A stretch of 64,000 bases of DNA, taken from the NCBI GenBank assembly GCA_945910005.1, contig OX246741.1:43770670-43834669 (forward strand), given 5' to 3'. Positions 22,856 to 34,800 of this stretch are shown in pieces (positions within the stretch are counted from its first letter, which is position 1; every line of letters starts with the position of its first letter). This stretch comes from Isoperla grammatica. Its lineage: Eukaryota > Arthropoda > Insecta > Plecoptera > Perlodidae. The translations under genes were made by a program, and so were the position numbers. The notes beneath the pieces are model-generated. The model saw only the letters and a program-made list of their open reading frames with translations, searched no databases and had not been told where the DNA came from.

Positions 22856-25800
22856 ATTAATTGGTCAATTTTCCACTTATGCGATTGCTCGTTAAAAAGT
22901 TGTAAATTCACTTGAATGCGATAATTTCACACTTCAACTAATCGTTAGGGATGTGCGAGTAGTGCTTTTTGACTTCGAGTCGAGTTTTAAATACTCGCGA
23001 GTATCGAGTCGAGTCGAGTCGAGTCTCCGTCCATCCTTTTCATATTAGAAAATTAATTTGCAGACCTTCATTCTTACACAGTACTGCATAAATTAGACTG
23101 CAGTATGCCACCTACTTTGATCTACCCATAATAGGTAGCGTTTATGAGTGAGGGGCTCTACTCTTCTATTTACTTCCACAATATTGGTTAACCAGTTAAT
23201 TTTTGTAACAGGTTAAATTAAAATAACTGATTAAAAAAAGAATTTTAAATGGGAACTTTCAACTATGCTTGCTTAAATATTCGTCCACGGCCGCTTGTTC
23301 AAACTGACCCGTATCAAAGGATACCGCACACTCTCAAGCGCCCCCCCCCCCCCCAATATTCGCGTACTTTGCGCGAGCCATCCCTTGGTTCAGGCCGGCA
23401 CTCGGCAAGTGAGAACGGAACAGATGCGGCCGAACGAGAAAGAGCGAGAGAACAATGGTCTGAGCGAGACGCGACGAAGTAGTTCGCCGTGTCGGCTGCT
23501 ATCGGCCGCCGTGAGAGAGAGAGAAAGCGCTAGTCGCAGGACGCGCGAGTGGAAGCGAGATCGCGATCGTAGACGCAGGCGAGTGCAATCGAAGCGGCCG
23601 CCTGTTGACAGTTCACTACGCAGCACGTAATCAAGAACGGATTCATGAAAAACGACTTAAATAAGCCTCTACATTCGGATATTGCGTTAAAATAAATTGA
23701 AATCAATATCCACAATGGTTACAGTCGTGTTTATGACGGCAAAAATAAGCTGACCGGGCCCGCATGCTCGTCACGTAGAGGCCTAGAAGGCCTAAAACAT
23801 ATCGATTTTACAATCGATTCTTGCGCGATTTGTTGGTAGCGCTACCTGTTGGCAGAAAGTTAAACCTTTCGGATTCGGCGGCTCCGTCGACAACTACTCG
23901 ACTCGACTCGACTTTCGTAAAAAATACTCTAACACTCGAGTCAAGTGGCAACTACTCGACTCGACTCGAATTTTCGAGTACTCGCACATCCCTACTAATC
24001 GTTAGTGTTACGCGAGCCAAGTCTTGTCGAACTCGGCGCCATGGGCAACAAGAGTTACTATAGCTATTAGTGACTGATCGTATTTGCAGTGAACCATAGT
24101 ACTGTTCTATTTAACAGGTGTCATAAAAAAAAAAACAATGTCGATTAATTTTATTTTGATTTGATTTTTTGTTTTTCGATTCGATTATTTGTTTTTGATG
24201 TCGATGTTGCCTAGGGATGCACATCGATACTTTTTTCATTATCGATTATCGAAACGGTAGTGTCATTATCGAATCGATACTATCAATAATATCGATAAGC
24301 AAATTTCAGCTTGTAAAACAAAAATGGAAATTAAAATAAACAAGCTCTTATACCTGTCGCTCTTGTCTTCGTTCTGCATCTGCCAATCGCCCCCCCCCCC
24401 CCCCCGACTTCACGAAACAAACTAGCTTGTTCCGAGGTAAGCGGAACCTTAAGGCGTGTGACAAGTGCGAGCCGTAACAAGAGCTCTCATTCGCGATCTC
24501 GTCTTGTTCTGCGCCTGCCGACCGGTTTGTCCCCCCTCCCCCCCCCCCCTCAACTGCCCGCCTAGACCTGCTCAGGCGAAGGCCTGAGTGCCAAACGAAC
24601 ATTAGCCGTTCGGTCTAGTGACAGCAGCAGATGGCACATTCAGGGCGTGGCCGGCTGACCTTGCTTGGCCTTGAATACTTCGGGTGAGGATTATGGCAGG
24701 AGAGTGCAGGCAAGGCTAATGTTATGCATACACACACTACAGTAAAACCTCCTTTGTACGTTTTCGAGGGACCCGAGACAAAAAAACGTGGTAACGGGAA
24801 AAACGCACTATTGAAATGCTTCAAATTTGTCTTTTCATACATTCCTAACACTTATAATCTTGTAAAAGCTCCCCCCCCCCCCCCCCCCCCCGACACCATT
24901 CTTCATTCTTATCTAAGAAGGGTCCTAAGGGAGGCCTGGCGACCAAGGTCATGCAGCTAGACTAGGCTGTGATGACATATTATAAAAAAACTGGAGTGGG
25001 TAAAAATATTGTTGTCTATACTTAGGACAACAGGAGTAGTCGAAGTGAGAGGGCAATGTTAATTATCTCTGTAGTTTGACAAAAGCCTTTTGTAAAGAGG
25101 ACCACTGGAGGAGGGTTTGTTATTTATGGTAAGCAGAAGAACCTCAGTGCCAGCAGCTGAGATCATCAGAGACCCCCCCCCCCCCCCCCCCCCACACGGA
25201 ACGAGATGCAGCTGGGCTGGTCAAGGTCAAGGCACTCACTGGCCGCTGGGTTGCATTGTGTTGAGCGAGGGAAGGGGGTGGGGGGGGGGGGGGGGGGGGA
25301 CGCTTTGCAGAACTGGGATGAATGAATGACTAACGTGGTCTGCTTGAACTATAACAACTTGTAATTCGACTCACTGGCTGGCCTGAAAAACCGATTATGA
25401 GAACACAGAAAACGTACTATAGGATCTAATTACCTTGACGGACTAATTTTTGAAACGCATTAACGTAAAAAACGTAATATTGGGAAACGTATTAAAGAAA
25501 TAAATTATGCATAAATGCCATAAGGCTTTGCTAGGACCTCGTAAAAAAAACGCACAAACGTAAAAAACGTAGAAAAGCGAAACGTACAAAGGCGGTTCTA
25601 CTGTACATAGATATCAAACAATGCGTTTATTAGGTTTAGTCTACGTGTAGACATGTCATGATTTATTTTCATTTTTAAATATAAATTAAATTAAGTTATG
25701 TAATTAATTTGTAGCTTGATGATTTTGAGTTTTGAGTCAAGCTTTCCTGGTGATGCTGCAGCTTAACTGAAGGTAACACGGCAGTCAACTCACGACAGTG

Positions 25801-28800
25801 AGGTTATTTGGATGTGGTATCGTCGCCATCTGCAAACAAGTAGGCATAATGAATGCAAAGTCAACAAAATAATAATAAACACTAAATAGAATTATTGTTT
25901 TCAATTTTCATTCAGTGAATGAAAGGAAATGTTACCTTGCTTTTCTTCTTTTTTCTGATTATAAAGCGAATGAAGAAACAGCAAATTGACGACGTTGTTG
26001 CCAGTAAGCCGTGACCGGTTCTTTGTTACGAGGTTTCCCACATTACTGAAGAGGCGCTCGGCAGGTACACTCGTTGCTGGAATTGCGAGGTACTTACGAG
26101 CAAGATAGGCAAGAGAGGGATGGTTTTTCACGTTTTGCCGCCACCAAACAAGTGGATCTTCGTCGTTTCTTAGTTTTTTACTAACTCGGTACTCTAACAC
26201 TTCATCCGTTTCGCTCTCGTTGTCATCACTTTCTTCGGATTCGATTGCGCAAAGAAGCTTGTATTTTTTACGTGGAGGCTCGGGCGTTTCCTCTTGATCA
26301 CTTGCAGTTACAGAATCAATTTCGTCACTGATTTAAGTTTTCTTCGTCGTGTAGATTCATGGCTTTTGATTTGTAGACCTCTATTTCCCTTCTCACTCCA
26401 CGCCATACTTCGTCCTTCTCGTCATCACTAGACAAGAAGCTGAGTTTCTTGAACCGGGGATCGAGAGCGGAAGCAAACAATAAGGCTTCAAGTTCTTTTT
26501 TAGTTCAGCAAATCTCATGTCCATGTCTTTGGACATGACAGTCTTAATTTCCTTTATGAAAGAGGAATCTTCGACCAGTGGTAGCAAAAACTTTGTGCGC
26601 ATTAAATTAAACAGCGGGAGAGTTATCGAGGCGCTGACATATTTCGATCCACCTAGTGTATTAGTTATGTCTTTGAAGGGCTCCAAAAAGTCTCGTAGGC
26701 ACGTCATTTTGTTTGCTTCCACGCTGGTTATTATCAAACCATCTGTTTTGGTATCATCTAATAACACTTTATTGATGGCTCGCTTGTTTGTTATTACGCT
26801 ATCCAGCATTTCGTAAGACGAGTTCCACCTTGTTGGAACGTCCTGGATGAGTTAAGCCACTTTCAATCCCTCAGCAGTTTGAGCCTGCTCAAGTAAAGTT
26901 GTGCCTATCGCAGACTGACGAAAGTGGCCCACTATCTTTCGGCCTCGAGCCAGAAGCGCAGAAGCAGAATTTTCATCTAACCCTTTTTTAATGGTTATCT
27001 GCAACAAGTGGGCTGCACAGCGAATATGATAGCTATGCTTCATTCTCTGATCAGACATCGATGCAACCATGTTTGCGGCGCTGTCAGTAACATACGCCAC
27101 CACTCTTTCACTCAACCCCCACTTTTCCTCTAAAGTGCAATAGTTGTTGGCAATGTTGACTGCAGTGTGGCGCTCGTTGTCTTGATATGTGCTCAATACA
27201 TGCGATTTTAAAGCCCACATGTCGTCAATGTAATGGCAAGTTAGACCCAAAAAACTCTTCGTCGACATCGAGGTCCAATAATCAGCTGTGAGAGCTACGT
27301 AGGGAATTTTGGATAGTATGGTGGACAACACATTCTTTTGTGACTCGGCCATTGATGTCACACGCCTCGTCATTGTTGTGCGTGTCGGAACTGTATATAA
27401 GGGTACAGCAACCCGAAACATATTAATAAAGCCCTCGCATTCAACAATGCTGAGTGGCCGAAGGTCTTGCGCAATAAACTTTGCAACAGATGTGGTTATC
27501 TCCTGGGACCGCGTGCTTGCAGGAGTCCATTTATTGGTAGCCTCAAACATTGAGTTGATACGCGGCTGAGATTTGTTTGTCGAGTTTGTTTTGTAAACAC
27601 AGCATCTATCCATATGGGCTTCCAAGCTAGTAGTGTTATTGCTGTATGCAACACGTTTTTCGCAATGCCGACAATAAACTTCGTTATTGTTAGCTGTTGT
27701 GTCCACAGTACCTTCCTTAACTTCGAACCCGAAATTCACCCAAACATCACTCCTTAATGTCCGTGGTGTAAACAGTTTGCGGGGCATTATGTCCTAATGT
27801 AGAAACAAAATACGTTTTAGGCCGATAAAAAATGAAACTCTGCAACACTACACCACACTAAACTGTCAGTCGAAGGTCATATCACGGCAGCCATGTATGA
27901 AGCCACGATGAAAGCCGATGAAAGCCGAAGCGGCGATGAAAAGAAACTTGACACGGGAATGCCAAGCGGAATGAACTAGACACTTACAGCGGCGAGGAAA
28001 ACAAAAACAAACTCGACATTTACAGAGGCGATGAAAAGTAACTAGACACGCGAACGAACTTGACACTAACAGCGGCGAGGAAAACAAAAACAAACTCGAC
28101 ACTTACAGCGGCGATGAAAACGAAACGTGAGCATGCTACTTGACCTACTGATAAGACAAGACTATCGAATGCCGACGGAAGTGGATGGCCTTGATGGATG
28201 GCATCTGGCGTGTTCGGAAATCATCGTCAACGTTCGTGGTATCACGCTGTATTAGCGAGAGATACTTCCTGAGTTCCAAGCGCGGGAAAATACGAATTAA
28301 GTATTTCGGTCCACATTCAAGTGATTATTGATTTTTCGATTATCGATAATCAGATTTCATTATCGATTCTCTCAAATTTTACCAATATTGATTATCGATT
28401 AATAATATCGATTATCGTGTGCATCCCTAATGTTGCCATTTTAAATCGATGCCCAGCCTTATTTTCTAATCACTTTTTGTGAATTAATTTTAATTTTTTT
28501 AATTTTTTTTTTAACCGGCCATCTGCAAACTTTGTAATTTTGAACCCCAAGACAGAGCACACCTTTTTAGGTGTGCCGCACTTCAGAGTGACATTGCCGT
28601 CCTGCCCAATGATATGAGCAGGTCAGAAAAAGAAGCCATTTTATATTGAATAGCGAGGAAGAGGAATGGCTGAGGAAGCCATCTCTGCACAGGAAAAATT
28701 TTTTTTTTTTTAAGAAGAACGTTGATTGAACCGAACTACAGTCAAACTTCATTAGGACGTTCATCATTAGTACGTTTTCAAGCCTAAGACGTCAATTTAT

Positions 28801-31800
28801 TAATGGTTCCACCAAATCCCCGTAAGAACAATGTTAATTTCAATTCGTTACGACTTTTTCAATAGCACGTTTTCCCGCTTAGGATGCACAGTTCTCTCCG
28901 TCCCGTCGTAAGATAGTTCATATTTAGCGCGTTTGCCATCATTGGCAGAGAAGTGAGCCAAGGATCCAATCAGCAGCCAGTGTGGGAAGCATGTGTTCTG
29001 TACAGCAGGGGCGGAAATGGTGCTGTCGAGGCTACTTAGCCCCGAGGCTAGTGCGTACGTATGTGTGTGTCGGGTACCGGTTCAATTCCATTACCCCCGC
29101 CGGGCGCTATTGCTCGCTTCTCAACACACGCCCCACCCCCCTCCCACCAACCTCGGTCAACATTGCATCAGGTGGCACAGTACAGTACATTTTGTTTAGT
29201 TGTCGCTCTTTACACAGCCTTTGCAACATAATGAGTCAAAAACGTTCTTCCCAATTTCTAATTTAGAAACGTATGTAAATGTGCAAGATCACGTGCGTGA
29301 ATTATTTTTTCAGAAACGTGCTTGCGGAAAGCATCGGTGCAACCAGATGTGCTGCATCGATCTGGACCACGTCTGCCCGTTGGTTTGTAACCATCAGCTG
29401 TCGTGCGGTCGCCATCGGTGCGAAGAGTTGTGCCATAGAGGGCACTGCAAGCCTTGCTGGAGAATAAGTGAGTCACAGATTTAAACGATCTTATGAATTT
29501 TGATGCTTAAAGCCGCATTCACAATCTTGACTAGTACTATGGTTTAATGATTAAGACTAACGTTGAAGAACTAACCAAAATACGAAGACTCCGCCTCCAG
29601 GTGAAGCCAAATCAAAAACCTATTCAAAACATGTGATGTATCAATTGCTGATTGGATGTTACTAACAATCTGACCTTGAGTGACTAAGAAGTTGAATGTT
29701 GGTCAACTTTCTAAATCACTAGTCTTAGTCATTAATCATTGTGAATGGTATAATGTTAAATCCTATACTTCAACCTTTAATCGTTGGTCTTAGTAAGCAT
29801 TGTGAACGTGACTTAAGGACGGGGGTTAACGAAAAACTGGTTTCAAACCGGTTTTGATTTCTAAATTTTAGGGGTGTGCGAGTAGCAAGTTTGTAAGTCG
29901 ATTCGAGTATTCACTTAAATACTCGAGTTTCGAGTTGAGTCTCAGTTTTCACTAGTTTAGTATGCCTGCTTGAAACACTATTTAACCTATGGCGCATGTT
30001 ACCATTGTACAGTACATCTGGCTAATTAGGGATTATGACAAAGGTAAGAAGGCCTAAGTACAAAAATAAACGAATAGTTATTCTTAGAACTAGAAGGTTT
30101 ATCCTTTATGGTAGGCATAAGTTTTATTTTATTATGTACAGTACAACCTTGTTATTACGTCGTCCGATACAACGTCGTTCACATTATCACGTCGTTTGGA
30201 TAAAGTCCCGGCCAAAACCCCATAAGACACAATGTTAATTTTCTCTTGATTATATGTCGCCTAATATAATATGAAATGGGATAGCACGTGGCTAAATTAA
30301 CGTCCCTACATTAGGAAAACAATTGATATAATGCCGTTTAGATAAAATTCCAGTTTTTACAGTTCAATTCTACTGTCAGTTTTGGTCACCTTTTGTTAAC
30401 TATATATAGGAATTACAAAAAAGATTACAGTATTATTATTATACTGTAATTATTATTATTATTATTAAGGAATGACGACATAAGAAACCAACTAGGCGTA
30501 AGGAATTTATTGGAGCGTATTGGAGAGAGAAGACTGAAATGGTTCGGACATGTCAAGAGGATCGAAAGAGAAAGATTGCCGAGGAGAATGCTAGAACTGG
30601 AGATTCCAGGTAGAAGAACGAGAGGAAGACCACGACAAAGATGGCACGACAAAGTGAGGAAAGATGTGGAAATGCGAGGAGGGGACTGGATTGTAGTTGA
30701 GGGGGAAAAGTGGTGGCAGGATAGAAGAAGATGGAGAGGCTTATCTTCAATGCCGACCCAACGCAGAGTTGGACGTGGCAACAGATGATGATGATTGATG
30801 ATGATGATTATTATTAACGTTGCCCGCTTATGTTGCAGGCTTCGAGGAGCATTACTGCGAGTGTGGCAAGACGGTGCAGATGCTACAGTATTGTTATTGT
30901 TATTAACGTTGCCCGCTTATGTTGCAGGCTTCGAGGAGCATTACTGCGAGTGTGGCAAGACAGTGCAGATGCTACAGTATTGTTATTAACGTTGCCCCCT
31001 TATGTTGCAGGCTTCGAGGAGCATTACTGCGAGTGTGGCAAGACAGTGCAGATGCTACAGTATTGTTATTGTTATTAACGTTGCCCGCTTATGTTGCAGG
31101 CTTCGAGGAGCATTACTGCGAGTGTGGCAAGACAGTGCAGATGCTACAGTATTGTTATTGTTATTAACGTTGCCCACTTATGTTGCAGGCTTCGAGGAGC
31201 ATTACTGCGAGTGTGGCAAGACCGTGCAGATGCTACAGTATTGTTATTAACGTTGCCCGCTTATGTTGCAGGCTTCGAGGAGCATTACTGCGAGTGTGGC
31301 AAGACGGTGCAGATGCTACAGTATTGTTATTGTTATTAACGTTGCCCGCTTATGTTGCAGGCTTCGAGGAGCATTACTGCGAGTGTGGCAAGACGGTGCA
31401 GATGCTACAGTATTGTTATTGTTATTAACGTTGCCCGCTTATGTTGCAGGCTTCGAGGAGCATTACTGCGAGTGTGGCAAGACGGTGCAGATGCTACAGT
31501 ATTGTTATTGTTATTAACGTTGCCCGCTTATGTTGCAGGCTTCGAGGAGCATTACTGCGAGTGTGGCAAGACGGTGCAGATGCTACAGTATTGTTATTAA
31601 CGTTGCCCCCTTATGTTGCAGGCTTCGAGGAGCATTACTGCGAGTGTGGCAAGACAGTGCAGATGCTACAGTATTGTTATTGTTATTAACGTTGCCCGCT
31701 TATGTTGCAGGCTTCGAGGAGCATTACTGCGAGTGTGGCAAGACGGTGCAGATGCTACAGTATTGTTATTGTTATTAACGTTGCCCGCTTATGTTGCAGG

Positions 31801-34800
31801 CTTCGAGGAGCATTACTGCGAGTGTGGCAAGACGGTGCAGATGCTACAGTATTGTTATTGTTATTAACGTTGCCCGCTTATGTTGCAGGCTTCGAGGAGC
31901 ATTACTGCGAGTGTGGCAAGACGGTGCAGATGCTACAGTATTGTTATTGTTATTAACGTTGCCCGCTTATGTTGCAGGCTTCGAGGAGCATTACTGCGAG
32001 TGTGGCAAGACGGTGCAGATGCTACAGTATTGTTATTGTTATTAACGTTGCCCGCTTATGTTGCAGGCTTCGAGGAGCATTACTGCGAGTGTGGCAAGAC
32101 GGTGCAGATGCTACAGTATTGTTATTGTTGTTAACGTTGCCCGCTTATGTTGCAGGCTTCGAGGAGCATTACTGCGAGTGTGGCAAGACGGTGCAGATGC
32201 TACAGTATTGTTATTGTTATTAACGTTGCCCGCTTATGTTGCAGGCTTCGAGGAGCATTACTGCGAGTGTGGCAAGACGGTGCAGATGCTACAGTATTGT
32301 TATTGTTATTAACGTTGCCCGCTTATGTTGCAGGCTTCGAGGAGCATTACTGCAAGTGTGGCAAGACGGTGCAGATGCTACCCCACATAACACTTCCGCA
32401 TGGGCATTACAAGGCCCACGTATGGCCAGCCAGACGAAAACGCACGTGCCACATATGGCCAGCCAAGTGTGGCAATGACATGTTTTTGGCAGTGACCCCA
32501 CGAATGGGCCATGCGTCTGGGCCTTACAAGGCAGAGACATGGCCAGCCAGATGAAAACGTCAGTCTCGCATCTGGCCAGCCAAGTGTGGCAGGGACTTGT
32601 TTTTGGCAGTGACCCCACGTATGGGCCATGCGTCTGGGCCTTACAAGGCAGAGACATGGCCAGCCGGATGAAAACGTCAGTCTCGCATCTGGCCAGCCAA
32701 GTGTGGCAGGGACTTGTTTTTGGCAGTGACCCCACGTATGGGCCATGCGTCTGGGCCTTACAAGGCAGAGACATGGCCAGCCGGATGAAAACCTCGCTGG
32801 CCGCATGTAACGCCATCTAGGAATTAAAAAAGATATCGAAGCTACGATATGACAATTAATTTATTATTACGGAGATACTATTCAATTAGAAGTTTAAACT
32901 ATATCAAATCATAGCCTGTAAACAGAAGCACATCATACATTAATTTGAAGCAATTATAAAGACATACAATTCTACAAGTACATTTCGGGATTTGAACTCG
33001 GCCAAACTGGAACGCTGCATCTGAAAGTAACCACCTTGACCAACGCGCCACGGAGATGATTGAGCAGCGGGAGAATTCAACCCAATATATATCCACGACC
33101 ATTGAAATTCGTTAGTAAGTAAGACGCATCCGGCCCACGTACGGCTAGCCAGTTTATTTAGCCTATTTAGTTATTACTTTATTTATTTAATGTCTATCCT
33201 ATTCAGTTATAAAAACTGATTTACAAAGGAGGACAATAAACAGAACTATGCGAACAATAATAGTAATGAAATCATAAAAAGTATAAGAAAAAACAAAACA
33301 AAACGAACTACTGCACAATATATAAAATTATGACAAATAAAATGAAATGAGTAAATAAATTGTAATAACGTTTCTTTCATGTTACATTATATTACATAAC
33401 GTGAGAAAATATATTTGTGCAAATCAAAGAAAATAGCCTACCCTTAGTATTTTAGTTGATACAAGTAAAACTAAAACGAAATTATACATAGACCATATTA
33501 GCTCTTGCCCTACCAAGGGAGTTATAGTTATAAATCAAATGCAACCACTGTTAAATTCTTGTTCTCAGTGGTGTTTTAACCTGTACTTAGATTAATTATT
33601 ATAAGTGTGTTATGACTAAGACCAGCGGTACTCAAACTGCGGCCCTCCATTAACAATTTTGCGGTCCAGAGCTTTTGTGTTTTCATTAATATATTTTACT
33701 ATTTTAAATGACTATTTGTTTGCTCTATATATGATAATAATATTGTATTCGTGATGAATTATGATATATCGCAAACCAACTAAACTTTACTTGGTATTTG
33801 TTACCTCTAACGTAACGTAATATAAAATGGGTAATGCTTCGAGTTTTACGCTTTGACTCGAAAAAGCACGAAATATCTATAATAGTCGAACAAATTTTGC
33901 GCCTTCGGCGAAAAGACCTCAGGCGGCTGGGGCTTTGCCATGCCTCACTTTTCCCTGTTAACCCCCCCCCCCCCCCCAAATAATTCCTAGTTACGCTTTA
34001 CTTGGATTTTTGGAAAAGTGGCCCTCCAGGAAAAAAGTTAGAGTACCACTGACTTAGACACTATCACAGTATAATCCATAATAATCAGATGTCTCCATCC
34101 ACCCACAATTTTGCATTATGTGCATGGAGACATCTCAGCAGTGCCATGCCCATGCTTGTGAAAAATGTATATGTATGGAAAAAATAATAAAAAAAAAATA
34201 AAAAAAAAAAAAAATATTAAAATTAAACAAAGCAAATCAAGTAAAAAACATTATATACATAAAAAAAATACAAACAAATTAGATTAATATGAAGGCGAAA
34301 CATGGAAGGAAAAAAATTATATAGAAAAGAGAAAACGAAAAAAAGCCGGAACTGCAATCTGGGAAGAACAAAACATTCACGTAAAAGCAACCCGAGAAGC
34401 CACATACGCCTTCTATCTTCTCTTCGAATCTTGAAAATCAGATGGTCTTGAAAATCTTGATCCAAGAACATTAAATTGAAAGTTGCTATCAAACTGAACC
34501 AAGAAGATTGAGGAAAACTGAAAACTGAAAACAGTTGTTTGCCAAGTCATGGCTAGCCGTGTGTGGAAAGGACATGGCTAGTATCCGTCGTGCCACATAC
34601 CGCTGAGCTAGGGTAAGACGCATCCGGCCCACGTATGGCTAGCCAGTTGTTTGCCAAGTTATGGCTGGCCATGAGTGGAAATAACAAGCCTGGCATCTGT
34701 CATGCCACATACCGCTGAGCTAGGGTAAGACTCATCTGGGCCACGCATGGCTAGCCAGATGTTTGCCAAGTCATGGCTGGCCATGAGTGGAAAGGACAAG

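Larger units (their letters stand above)
24212..28429 (-). mobile_element. Autonomous-type hAT transposon, inactivated
   Basis: 4.2 kb with ends TAGGGATGCACATCGATA and inverted TATCGTGTGCATCCCTA, and TSD ATGTTGCC (24204-24211 and 28430-28437). It encodes a broken BED-finger transposase on the minus strand (25901-27787). A pogo-like MITE is inserted at 24740-25603. An 83-base internal duplication (GCGGCGAGGAAAACAAAAAC words) lies at about 27986-28110. Confidence 0.92.
22720..28460. mobile_element. Outer DNA element of a multi-level nest (intron 7)
   Basis: AAGACTGGGCATCGACATCG on the left is matched by an inverted GATGCCCAGCCTT on the right, with TCGAT-rich subterminal DNA. TTTTCTAA occurs outside both ends and may be the target duplication, but the left boundary is blurred by A-runs. 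Two complete hAT elements (22946-23994 and 24212-28429) are inserted inside it. Confidence 0.7.

Noticed and set aside
24348..25329. Proline- or glycine-rich short proteins
   Set aside because: Produced by poly-C and poly-G tracts inside a hAT and a pogo-like MITE.
30809..32381. CRISPR-like array
   Set aside because: The 89-base unit is continuous with no unique spacers, and the content is exon plus splice site in an animal gene.
32289..32820. Open frames of 93-175 residues on both strands
   Set aside because: They follow the 117-bp satellite; peptide repeats mirror the DNA period.
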